A DNA stretch of 8,099 nucleotides from Fimenecus sp045593555 (GCA_045593555.1 JAZNWU010000001.1:1-8099); one strand, 5' to 3'. Positions 1 to 6,459 are shown, counted from the stretch's first letter. Notes: a model not told the origin generated them from the letters alone. Numbers and translations: made by a program.

Positions 1-137
1 CCTTCCCCTTGAGGGGAAGGTGTCACCGTAGATGACGGATGAGGTGGAAAGGTGAAATGTTATATTTATTAACGGTTGCTATCGCAATCTACACCTCATC
101 AGTCTGCTTCGCAGACAGCTTCTCCTCAAGGAGAAGC
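1..137. repeat. MITE/REP-like palindromic element with 46-bp inverted ends
   Basis: Positions 1-46 and 92-137 are inverted copies of each other (36 of 46 positions identical by hand alignment). Each arm has an outer hairpin (1-8 with 13-20; 118-125 with 130-137), a second hairpin (22-27 with 31-36, one mismatch; 102-107 with 111-116, perfect) and an inner 9-mer GATGAGGTG (38-46) matched by CACCTCATC (92-100). The 45-bp centre is AT-rich with a minor hairpin (76-79 with 84-87). No open frame is present, so it would be a non-autonomous element. I recall similar hairpin strings scattered between genes in Oscillospiraceae genomes, but copy number cannot be seen here. The left boundary coincides with the window edge, so a target-site duplication cannot be judged. 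Confidence 0.75.
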
Positions 138-178
138 CTCCTCGATAAATTATAATTTGTAAAATACACTATACCAAC

Positions 179-218
179 AAAAAGAGCACGGAATTTTTTG
201 AATTCCGTACTCTTTTTT
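179..218 (-). terminator. Terminator of the 87-aa gene, probably bidirectional
   Basis: A long hairpin pairs 179-195 with 201-217, with one mismatch (187/209) and a 5-nt loop. It abuts the stop codon of the minus-strand gene. In the minus direction the stem ends in a run of five T; in the plus direction a run of six T follows. It is nearly identical to the hairpin at 785-823. Confidence 0.8.
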
Positions 219-480
219 AGTCACCATTCATAGCTTGGAAAATAAATTTTGTTGCGAACATAACACCTTTGATAAATGCGTGTCTTTCGCTAATTCGACT
301 AATTTCAGATACAGCCCTGTCGTATTCGTCGAGAAAAACAATTTGTTCATCGGTTAGTCTTGAACGAAATTTATTTTCTTTTTTAGAATAGTCTCGTATA
401 AGAATATCTTCTTTTTTAGTGTTTTGAATTGGTGCTTCAATTAAATAATGATTCCATAAATCTTCTAAATCTTGTCGCAT
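217..480 (-). CDS. Small helical hypothetical protein (87 aa), DUF6809-like
   Basis: This is a small, charged, cytoplasmic protein of unknown function with no signal peptide or membrane segment. The start is the ATG at 478-480, preceded by GAGGTG with 6 nt spacing; an in-frame GTG at 487-489 lies inside that ribosome binding site and is rejected. The N-terminal half is Lys/Asp/Glu-rich. The C-terminal half (about residues 42-84) reads as two helices, with LTDEQIVFLDEYDRAVSEI followed by a helix containing FIKGVMFATKFIF. That layout resembles, from memory, small Clostridia proteins of the DUF6809 type (a Glu-rich helix, a short turn, then an F-x-x-G-x-x-x-A/G-x-x-x helix). It is divergent from the XRE regulator and shares its promoter/operator region, so control by that repressor is likely. 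A role as regulator partner or toxin/antitoxin component is possible but nothing in the sequence proves it. Confidence 0.75.
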   Translation of the reverse strand: MRQDLEDLWNHYLIEAPIQNTKKEDILIRDYSKKENKFRSRLTDEQIVFLDEYDRAVSEISRISERHAFIKGVMFATKFIFQAMNGD

Positions 481-512
481 GATTATCACCTCATAATATT
501 TTAATTATCTAT

Positions 513-541
513 ATTATAGTCCAAATAAGACTTTATGTCAA
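513..541 (-). promoter_or_regulatory. Consensus sigma-A promoter of the 87-aa gene
   Basis: On the minus strand the -35 is TTGACA (541-536) and the -10 is TATAAT (518-513), with a 17-bp spacer. All twelve positions match consensus. The start codon at 480 lies about 33 nt downstream of the -10. Such a strong promoter implies high expression unless it is repressed; the spacer and -35 are covered by the operator dyad. Confidence 0.8.
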
Positions 542-557
542 TAGTCTGCTTTGGAAT
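518..557. promoter_or_regulatory. Candidate XRE operator dyad between divergent genes
   Basis: A large interrupted palindrome is centred at 537.5: TCCAAA (520-525) mirrors TTTGGA (550-555), and AGACT (528-532) mirrors AGTCT (543-547). It can also be read as two operators 25 bp apart: AGTC-n7-GACT (518-532), and a weaker one, AGTC-n7-GAAT (543-557). The left site covers the spacer of the minus-strand promoter; the right site lies just upstream of the plus-strand -10. Placement between the repressor gene and its neighbour suggests autoregulation plus control of the 87-aa gene. This is inference from symmetry and position. Confidence 0.55.
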
Positions 558-560
558 ATG

Positions 561-566
561 TATAAT
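561..566 (+). promoter_or_regulatory. -10 element of the XRE regulator gene
   Basis: TATAAT lies 19 nt upstream of the ATG at 585, so the leader would be very short. No good -35 exists at the proper distance (TCAATA at 538-543 with a 17-bp spacer). The promoter is therefore probably weaker than the divergent one, as expected for a repressor. A ribosome binding site, GAGGTG, follows at 573-578. Confidence 0.5.
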
Positions 567-584
567 ATAATTGAGGTGTTAATT

Positions 585-782
585 ATGGATTATATTGATA
601 GATTGATTAGCTTGAGAGAAGATAATGACATAGAGCAAAAAGAACTTGCAGAATTGTTGGGAATTACCCAAAGTGCGTACAGTAAATATGAAAAACGCAG
701 ATGTAAAATGTCGATAGACGATTTAATAAAATTGTGCAAATATTACAATGTGTCTGCTGATTATGTTTTAGGATTAGAATAA
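585..782 (+). CDS. XRE-family HTH transcriptional regulator (65 aa)
   Basis: This is a single-domain Cro/C1-type helix-turn-helix DNA-binding protein. Helix 2 is EQKELAELL (about residues 17-25), followed by the turn GIT and a recognition helix TQSAYSKYE (28-36). The tail NVSADYVLGLE is the usual ending of the XRE fold in small clostridial and phage repressors. The start is the ATG at 585, with GAGGTG 6 nt upstream; a longer reading from ATG 558 has no ribosome binding site and would precede the -10, so it is rejected. There is no sensor, protease or dimerisation domain beyond the HTH fold, so it most likely acts as a dimer without a ligand domain. The probable targets are its own promoter and that of the divergent 87-aa gene. 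Its stop codon sits just before a strong terminator. Confidence 0.9.
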   Translation: MDYIDRLISLREDNDIEQKELAELLGITQSAYSKYEKRRCKMSIDDLIKLCKYYNVSADYVLGLE

Positions 783-784
783 GC

Positions 785-823
785 AAAAAGAGTACGGATT
801 TTTTTGAATTCCGTACTCTTTTT
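785..823 (+). terminator. Bidirectional terminator between the XRE and GH89 genes
   Basis: Positions 785-798 pair with 810-823 as a perfect 14-bp stem with a T-rich loop. A T-run (819-825) follows on the plus strand and the mirror A-run serves the minus strand. It lies 2 nt after the XRE stop codon and about 30 nt beyond the stop of the convergent GH89 gene. It differs from the hairpin at 179-218 at only two of 41 aligned positions. Confidence 0.85.
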
Positions 824-824
824 T

Positions 825-857
825 TCATTTTGCACTTTGCGTTTTCATTCTGCACTT
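825..857. repeat. Short tandem repeat at the GH89 3' end
   Basis: TCATTTTGCACTT (825-837) recurs as TCATTCTGCACTT (845-857), with 12 of 13 identical and a 20-bp period. The second copy overlaps the GH89 stop codon. It is probably a small local duplication without function. Confidence 0.4.
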
Positions 858-3348
858 ATAAAATCTGTTTTCCAAGTACTTTCAGGCTGTCTTCACGGAC
901 TTTCTTGGTGAATGTTGTTTCACCGAGTACCCAGTCCCATTCAACCTTGAACCAGTCAGTATCCTGTTGTTTTCCGCTATCCATTTCAATTCTCACTTGT
1001 TCAAGGAATTTTTCCCAACGCATCTTGTGGAATGAATTTATGTGGTCACCTAATTGCCTGTGAGCATAATCGTGAAGATTACCATCGTCACATAATAATC
1101 TGCAATACCATGTGGTAATTAATGCTTTTGCATTTATCATATAAAGCTCTCTTGTGAAATCATCAAGCTTGTCCGTGTATTCCTTTACAGGCTCAATGTA
1201 TGAACTGAACGAAAAGTCCTTACTGTTAAGCAATACTCTGTCGAGTGTGTCCAGAAGCTCCAAAAGTTCTTCACCATATTCAAGACAAATGAGATAGTCC
1301 TTACTTTTATACGCTGAAATGGTTTTTCTTACAAGTGGAGTAAGTTTATTGCATATTGATTGTCGTAACAAATCAACTGCATCATAAATATAGCACTCAT
1401 TATCCTTGAATTTATCAAAATCTTTAAGGAAAAGTTTAACTGCCTTGTCAAAGTCATCCTTTGAATAAGGAATTTTAACAGTAGCACGAGCAGTAAACAA
1501 TTTGCTTTCAGGGTCAAACGGTCTGCGACAACCCATAGTTTCAGTAGCACCAAAACTTAATGGACCATTATCAGTGCCATAAGCAGTTTTCAGAAGTATT
1601 TCCATACATTCATTGATATGCTCATTTTCTTTACCATATCGACGAATTGCATATTTCTTTGTCCATTCTTTAACATCGTCAATATTTTCCCATATTGTTG
1701 AGAAGAAAATATCTGTGACAATAGGATTTACATTTGTGCTTTCAGCAGTGAGTGCAATTCCTTTGAAATTTGGTCTTTCTGATGCACTTTTCACCATATC
1801 AGGAATTTTGTTAATGTCACCATAAAGACCGTGTCTGCCACCAAAATTGTTAAGAAGTCCACAAAGCACATTACCGTATTTTGAAAGACGACTGAAATTG
1901 TTTGCATTATGGTTGATTTTCTCTGTGTTAAGGTCAAGCATAAGAATGTGATTTTCACGATAATCCTTAACTGATTTTGTGAAAAGCTTGTTTGGATTCA
2001 ATGCCCAACACTGTACAACCCACATAGCATCCTTGTCATACTGCAACATACTTGCCATAACATTCGTATAACTGTCTTTTGCTTTGGCTTTATCTAATTT
2101 TCCGCCTTCGTGACCGATGTCACCTGCATAAAAATGAGTAATATCACCAAAAACTTCTTTCTGACATTCATAGAAAAGCTTTGCCAGTTTCACATAATAT
2201 GCACTGTCGGGACTTACAATAAGTGGCTGTTCAATACCTTTCCATTTTCCTTGTTCAATAGTTGGAATATCTCTGTCCTTTTTGTTTATGTCACGAGGCA
2301 CCATTCCCGTATATGCTTGTAAAACAATATTCATGCCGAGAGCCTGCATTCTTCTGTGATTTCTTCTTGCCATCTGACATTTTTCATAGAAGAAATTATC
2401 GTGAATCGGACCACCGATTCCACAGACATTTCCCATATAGAACCAGGCGTAGTAGGAGGGACCGGTTAGGAAATTTTTAATCTCTCTGTGACGATAACCA
2501 AGCTTTGTTAAAAATCTTCTGTAAACCTCTTCCATACCAAGAATATCAAGTACGAGATTTACACCATTCATAGCCAGAAAATCTATTTCTTTCTGCCATT
2601 GTTCCTCTGTCCAGAATGCCATTGAATAAGAGTGTGTACAATAGTTGTAAGCATATCTGTATTTAAAGGTTGTTGTACGGTCGATTTTGCCATTTACAGA
2701 TGGTAAAGCTTTAGGTAAATTTACCTGATTTCCATATCTTGAAATATGACATTTACAAACTTCTTTAAGATAACAGTTGAATGCACTTGCAAGACCTATT
2801 CCCGTATTGGATGTAAGTATGATTTTATCTTTAAGACTTGCTACGGAAAAGTAGTCTTCTTTAAGTCGTCTGTCGAGACGTAATTCAAATTGTTCTATAT
2901 AGCTTTCACCGATAGTTCTTCCTATAATTCCCTTTACATCTTCATATGTTTCTTCATCTGTAATGGAAGTTGCAAATTCTGTCTTTTCAAAGATTTCAGG
3001 CTCACGGAAAACAGCCTTTTTTGATGGGAATTTGCAGTCTTCACCAAGAACTTCAATATTGTTGATTGTAACCTTTTCACCACTATAATATTTCACGAAA
3101 ATTCTTAAGTATCTTGCGATTTTCGGACTTTTACCTTTTCTGTGAAAATTCACTCCGTCAAGACTTGAATAAACTGAATATGTGACATCTGCATTTTCGG
3201 GAAAAACCACAATGACATCATGGATACTCATACATTTAGGAAAAGCCAAATCTATAAAACAAGGGTAAGTGTCAAAAGTGAACATAGGTATAGAGCTTTT
3301 GTTGGCTTCACCACTTGCATTTAATATTTCATAATTCAATAATTCCAA
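856..3348 (-). CDS. Alpha-N-acetylglucosaminidase, GH89 (NAGLU family), cytoplasmic
   Basis: It should hydrolyse terminal alpha-linked GlcNAc, as found on gastric-type mucin O-glycans (alpha-1,4-GlcNAc) or heparan-type oligosaccharides. Domains, numbered from the TTG start (830 aa): a discoidin/CBM32-like beta-sandwich (about 25-102, ARYLRI and NNIEVLGE strands); a small alpha/beta domain (about 135-215); a TIM barrel (about 225-555); an all-helical C-terminal domain. Family motifs are NYCTHSYS (235-242) and NNFGGRHGLYG (500-510). By alignment from memory with human NAGLU and CpGH89, the acid/base is Glu414 (GDIGHEGG) and the nucleophile Glu536 (ALTAES). There is no signal peptide or anchor, unlike secreted CpGH89, so it likely acts on imported oligosaccharides. 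The TTG at 3346-3348 is preceded by AAAGGTG with 6-nt spacing, as in other genes here; the in-frame GTG at 3355-3357 lies inside that site and would add three residues. It is monocistronic, with no transporter or other glycosidase beside it. Confidence 0.9.
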   Translation of the reverse strand: MELLNYEILNASGEANKSSIPMFTFDTYPCFIDLAFPKCMSIHDVIVVFPENADVTYSVYSSLDGVNFHRKGKSPKIARYLRIFVKYYSGEKVTINNIEVLGEDCKFPSKKAVFREPEIFEKTEFATSITDEETYEDVKGIIGRTIGESYIEQFELRLDRRLKEDYFSVASLKDKIILTSNTGIGLASAFNCYLKEVCKCHISRYGNQVNLPKALPSVNGKIDRTTTFKYRYAYNYCTHSYSMAFWTEEQWQKEIDFLAMNGVNLVLDILGMEEVYRRFLTKLGYRHREIKNFLTGPSYYAWFYMGNVCGIGGPIHDNFFYEKCQMARRNHRRMQALGMNIVLQAYTGMVPRDINKKDRDIPTIEQGKWKGIEQPLIVSPDSAYYVKLAKLFYECQKEVFGDITHFYAGDIGHEGGKLDKAKAKDSYTNVMASMLQYDKDAMWVVQCWALNPNKLFTKSVKDYRENHILMLDLNTEKINHNANNFSRLSKYGNVLCGLLNNFGGRHGLYGDINKIPDMVKSASERPNFKGIALTAESTNVNPIVTDIFFSTIWENIDDVKEWTKKYAIRRYGKENEHINECMEILLKTAYGTDNGPLSFGATETMGCRRPFDPESKLFTARATVKIPYSKDDFDKAVKLFLKDFDKFKDNECYIYDAVDLLRQSICNKLTPLVRKTISAYKSKDYLICLEYGEELLELLDTLDRVLLNSKDFSFSSYIEPVKEYTDKLDDFTRELYMINAKALITTWYCRLLCDDGNLHDYAHRQLGDHINSFHKMRWEKFLEQVRIEMDSGKQQDTDWFKVEWDWVLGETTFTKKVREDSLKVLGKQIL

Positions 3349-3379
3349 AATAATCACCTTTAAGTCAGAAACTACTAAA

Positions 3380-3408
3380 AATATATCACAAAAAACACCA
3401 AAAGTCTA
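3380..3408 (-). promoter_or_regulatory. Candidate promoter of the GH89 gene
   Basis: On the minus strand TAGACT (3408-3403) and TATATT (3385-3380) are separated by 17 bp, about 30 nt upstream of the TTG start. Four of six and five of six positions match consensus. The region is very AT-rich, so chance matches are common. Confidence 0.4.
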
Positions 3409-3479
3409 TCAAGAAAAACAACTATTTTTGTCTATAAACAAACAAATTTTGAATGATGGAAAAAAATAGAGAAAAACTA

Positions 3480-3508
3480 TTGAAAATGAAGTTCTTTTTT
3501 GTTACAAT
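3480..3508 (+). promoter_or_regulatory. Sigma-A promoter of ppdK
   Basis: TTGAAA (3480-3485) and TACAAT (3503-3508) are separated by exactly 17 bp, each one mismatch from consensus. Transcription would begin near 3515, giving a leader of about 70 nt before the GGAGG (3572-3576) that lies 7 nt from the ATG. Confidence 0.7.
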
Positions 3509-3521
3509 TTATAAGGTTAAG

Positions 3522-3543
3522 TGTGTCAGTTTGTTTTGACACA
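3522..3543 (+). promoter_or_regulatory. Inverted repeat in the ppdK leader (operator or hairpin)
   Basis: TGTGTCA (3522-3528) and TGACACA (3537-3543) are perfect 7-bp arms around an 8-nt spacer. In RNA the stem extends through a G-U and two A-U pairs to about 10 bp (3519-3546). It sits just after the predicted transcription start, where a repressor would block elongation or an RNA hairpin would form the 5' end. No T-run follows closely, so it is not a terminator. The protein that would bind it is unknown. Confidence 0.5.
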
Positions 3544-3583
3544 TTTTAAGTTAATATGTTAATAATTTTTTGGAGGTATAAAA

Positions 3584-6217
3584 ATGAGCAAAAAGTTTGT
3601 TTACCTTTTCAAAGAGGGTAACGCAACAATGCGTGAACTTCTCGGCGGTAAAGGCGCTAACCTTGCAGAGATGACAAGTCTCGGTCTCCCAGTTCCTCAG
3701 GGCTTCACAGTTACAACAGAAGCTTGTACACAGTACTATGAGGATGGCAGAAAAATCAATGATGACATTCAGGCAGAAATCATGGAGTACATCGACAAGA
3801 TGGAAGAAATCACTGGCAAAAAGTTCGGTGATAAGGAAAATCCACTCCTCGTTTCAGTTCGTTCAGGTGCTCGTGCTTCAATGCCAGGTATGATGGATAC
3901 TATCCTCAACCTTGGTCTTAACGAAGAAGTTGTTGAAGTTATGGCAGCTAAGTCAGGCAATGCTCGTTGGGCATATGACTGCTACAGAAGATTTATCCAG
4001 ATGTATTCTGACGTTGTTATGGAAGTTGGTAAGAAGTACTTTGAACAGCTTATCGACGAAATGAAAGAGGACAGAGGCGTTACTCAGGACGTTGAGCTTA
4101 CAGCTGAAGACCTTAAAGAACTTGCAACTCAGTTTAAGGCTGAATACAAGTCAAAGATTGGTAAAGACTTCCCATCAGACCCAAAAGAACAGCTTATGGG
4201 TGCTGTTGAGGCTGTTTTCCGTTCATGGGACAACCCTCGTGCAAACGTTTACCGTCGTGACAACGATATCCCTTATTCATGGGGTACAGCTGTTAACGTT
4301 CAGATGATGGCTTTCGGTAACATGGGTGATGACTGTGGTACTGGTGTTGCATTTACTCGTGACCCAGCTACTGGTGAAAAGGGCCTTATGGGTGAATTCC
4401 TTGTTAACGCTCAGGGTGAAGACGTTGTTGCTGGTGTTAGAACTCCAATGCCAATCGCACAGATGGCTGAAAAGTTCCCAGAAGCATACGCTGAATTCGT
4501 TAAGGTATGTGCTACTCTTGAAGACCACTACAGAGATATGCAGGATATGGAATTTACAGTTGAAGCTGGTAAACTCTATATGCTTCAGACAAGAAACGGT
4601 AAGAGAACAGCCAAGGCTGCTCTTAAGATTGCTTGTGACCTCGTTGACGAAGGTATGATTGACGAGAAGAAAGCAGTTGCTATGATCGACCCAAGAAACC
4701 TGGATACACTTCTCCACCCACAGTTCGATGCAAAAGCTCTTAAGGCTGCTGTTCCTGCTGGTAAGGGTCTTGGTGCTTCTCCTGGTGCTGCTTGCGGTAA
4801 AGTTGTATTCACAGCTGAAGATGCTGTTGAATGGAACGAAAGAGGAGAAAAGGTTGTTCTTGTTCGTCTTGAAACATCTCCTGAAGACATCACAGGTATG
4901 AAGGCTTCTCAGGGTATCCTCACAGTTCGTGGCGGTATGACATCTCACGCAGCTGTTGTTGCTCGTGGTATGGGTACATGCTGTGTATCTGGTTGTGGCG
5001 ACATCAAGATGGATGAAGAAAACAAGAAGTTTGAACTCGCTGGTAAGACATATGTTGAAGGCGACTATATCTCAATCGACGGTTCAACAGGTAACATCTA
5101 TGATGGTATCATCCCAACAGTTGACGCTGAAATCGCTGGTGAATTCGGCAGAATCATGGCTTGGGCTGACAAATACAGAACTCTTAAGGTTCGTACAAAT
5201 GCTGACACACCTGCTGACGCTAAGAAGGCAGTTGAACTCGGTGCTGAAGGTATCGGTCTTTGCCGTACAGAGCATATGTTCTTCGAAGAAGACAGAATCG
5301 CAGCATTCCGTGAAATGATTTGTTCAGATACAGTTGAAGAAAGAGAAGCAGCTCTTGAAAAGATTCTTCCTTATCAGCAGGGCGACTTTGAAGCTCTTTA
5401 CGAAGCTCTTCAGGGTAACCCAGTTACAATTCGTTTCCTTGACCCACCTCTTCATGAGTTCGTTCCTACAGAAGATGCTGACATCAAGCTCCTTGCTGAT
5501 GCACAGGGCAAGTCAGTAGAAGACATCAAGGCTATCATTTCTTCACTTCACGAATTCAACCCAATGATGGGTCACCGTGGTTGCCGTCTTGCAGTAACAT
5601 ACCCTGAAATCGCAGCAATGCAGACAAAGGCTGTTATTCGTGCAGCAATCAACGTTAAGAAGGCTCATCCTGATTGGAACCTTGTTCCAGAAATTATGAT
5701 TCCTCTTGTAGGCGAAATCAAGGAACTTAAGTTCGTTAAGAAGGTTGTTGTTGAAACAGCTGATGCTGAAATCGCAGCAGCAGGTGCAGACCTCGCTTAC
5801 GAAGTAGGTACAATGATCGAAATCCCAAGAGCATGTATCACAGCTGACGAAATCGCTAAGGAAGCTGACTTCTTCTGCTTCGGTACAAACGACCTTACAC
5901 AGATGACTTATGGCTTCAGCCGTGATGACGCTGGTAAGTTCCTTACAGCATACTATGACAGCAAGATTTTCGAAAACGACCCATTTGCAAAGCTTGACCA
6001 GAACGGCGTTGGTGCTCTTATGGAAATGGCAGTTGCTAAGGGTAAGGCAAGCGGCAAAGAACTTCACTATGGTATCTGTGGTGAACACGGCGGCGACCCT
6101 GTTTCAGTTGAATTCTGCCACAAGATTGGCCTCAACTATGTATCTTGCTCACCATTCCGTGTTCCAATTGCTCGTCTTGCAGCAGCTCAGGCAGCTATTG
6201 CCGATGGCAGGAAATAA
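3584..6217 (+). CDS. ppdK: Pyruvate, phosphate dikinase
   Basis: It catalyses the reversible reaction pyruvate + ATP + Pi to phosphoenolpyruvate + AMP + PPi in the cytoplasm. In anaerobic Clostridia it often runs toward pyruvate in PPi-linked glycolysis. The 877 aa match the family's usual length (about 875). The N-terminal ATP-grasp nucleotide domain spans about 1-340, including GGKGANLAEM (21-30) and SVRSGARASMPGMMDTILNL (91-110). The swivelling phospho-histidine domain (about 390-505) contains GGMTSHAAVVARG with catalytic His455, the same number as in the C. symbiosum enzyme. The C-terminal PEP/pyruvate barrel has LCRTEHMF (Arg561), IRFLDPPLHEF (Arg617), EIPRA, FGTNDLTQ and GICGEHGGDP, whose Cys832 corresponds to the catalytic Cys831. 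Codons are strongly biased (GGT, GCT, CGT, CTT, AAG, AAC), unlike its neighbours, which indicates high expression. It has its own promoter and appears monocistronic. No PPDK regulatory protein gene is adjacent. Confidence 0.98.
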   Translation: MSKKFVYLFKEGNATMRELLGGKGANLAEMTSLGLPVPQGFTVTTEACTQYYEDGRKINDDIQAEIMEYIDKMEEITGKKFGDKENPLLVSVRSGARASMPGMMDTILNLGLNEEVVEVMAAKSGNARWAYDCYRRFIQMYSDVVMEVGKKYFEQLIDEMKEDRGVTQDVELTAEDLKELATQFKAEYKSKIGKDFPSDPKEQLMGAVEAVFRSWDNPRANVYRRDNDIPYSWGTAVNVQMMAFGNMGDDCGTGVAFTRDPATGEKGLMGEFLVNAQGEDVVAGVRTPMPIAQMAEKFPEAYAEFVKVCATLEDHYRDMQDMEFTVEAGKLYMLQTRNGKRTAKAALKIACDLVDEGMIDEKKAVAMIDPRNLDTLLHPQFDAKALKAAVPAGKGLGASPGAACGKVVFTAEDAVEWNERGEKVVLVRLETSPEDITGMKASQGILTVRGGMTSHAAVVARGMGTCCVSGCGDIKMDEENKKFELAGKTYVEGDYISIDGSTGNIYDGIIPTVDAEIAGEFGRIMAWADKYRTLKVRTNADTPADAKKAVELGAEGIGLCRTEHMFFEEDRIAAFREMICSDTVEEREAALEKILPYQQGDFEALYEALQGNPVTIRFLDPPLHEFVPTEDADIKLLADAQGKSVEDIKAIISSLHEFNPMMGHRGCRLAVTYPEIAAMQTKAVIRAAINVKKAHPDWNLVPEIMIPLVGEIKELKFVKKVVVETADAEIAAAGADLAYEVGTMIEIPRACITADEIAKEADFFCFGTNDLTQMTYGFSRDDAGKFLTAYYDSKIFENDPFAKLDQNGVGALMEMAVAKGKASGKELHYGICGEHGGDPVSVEFCHKIGLNYVSCSPFRVPIARLAAAQAAIADGRK

Positions 6218-6224
6218 GAACCCC

Positions 6225-6257
6225 ACCCGTTAACCAAATCAAAGATTTGGAACGGGT
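6225..6257 (+). other. Stem-loop just after the ppdK stop, no U-tract
   Basis: ACCCGTT (6225-6231) pairs with AACGGGT (6251-6257) and CCAAATC (6234-6240) pairs with GATTTGG (6244-6250). This leaves a two-base bulge on the left side and an AAA loop. It starts 7 nt after the ppdK stop codon, but GC-rich sequence rather than T follows, so it is not an intrinsic terminator. It may stabilise the ppdK mRNA 3' end or belong to a repeat. Confidence 0.55.
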
Positions 6258-6258
6258 A

Positions 6259-6408
6259 CCCGGGAACCTTGTTGCTGACGCAATAATCTTCACTCAATTC
6301 GCCGAGTTCACTCTGACGATTGAGGATGCACAGGAATATGTCTATTCCATATCCCCAACAAAGCGTGTAAGAGGCTGGCGAGATATTGAAGTAAAACTCT
6401 ATATTTAA
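6259..6408 (+). pseudogene. Possible 3' remnant of an unrecognised gene
   Basis: An open frame of about 49 codons with protein-like composition ends at TAA 6406-6408, four bases before a strong terminator stem. It includes the segments FTLTIEDAQEYVYSI and KRVRGWRDIEVKLYI. No start codon with a ribosome binding site precedes it; upstream the frame simply runs out of phase through the ppdK 3' end. Position against the terminator suggests the tail of a gene whose front was lost, perhaps by deletion between ppdK and this point. It could equally be noncoding. I do not recognise the family. Confidence 0.22.
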
Positions 6409-6412
6409 AATG

Positions 6413-6445
6413 AACTCCTCATCGAGAAATCGGTGAGGAGTTTTT
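6413..6445 (+). terminator. Rho-independent terminator upstream of the membrane-protein operon
   Basis: A 12-bp stem pairs 6413-6424 with 6431-6442, including one G-T wobble, around the 6-nt loop AGAAAT. A five-T run (6441-6445) follows. It is the first intrinsic terminator after ppdK, so the ppdK transcript probably ends here with a 3' UTR of about 200 nt. Confidence 0.85.
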
Positions 6446-6459
6446 GTCGTTTATGGGTG

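Noticed and set aside
1..137. CRISPR array or tRNA/rRNA gene at the left edge
   Set aside because: There are only two arms and they are inverted, not direct repeats with spacers. The hairpins do not form a cloverleaf.
558..584. N-terminal extension of the XRE regulator from an upstream ATG
   Set aside because: It would add MYNIIEVLI, but this reaches into the -10 TATAAT at 561-566 and has no ribosome binding site. GAGGTG is correctly spaced for the ATG at 585.
664..855. 63-codon minus-strand frame over the XRE gene and terminator
   Set aside because: It crosses a strong terminator hairpin, has a Lys/Cys/Leu-rich random composition and is antisense to a clear HTH gene.
4277..4948. 223-codon open frame on the minus strand inside ppdK
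   Set aside because: It is an antisense shadow of ppdK: Ser/Cys/Thr/Phe-rich composition with no ribosome binding site, produced by the gene's biased codons. The 181-codon frame at 5543-6088 is rejected for the same reason.
6145..6258. ppdK-overlapping front of the open frame that ends at 6408
   Set aside because: This part is out-of-frame translation of the ppdK C-terminus and hairpin (Ser/Cys repeats), so only the portion after about 6259 could be a real coding remnant.
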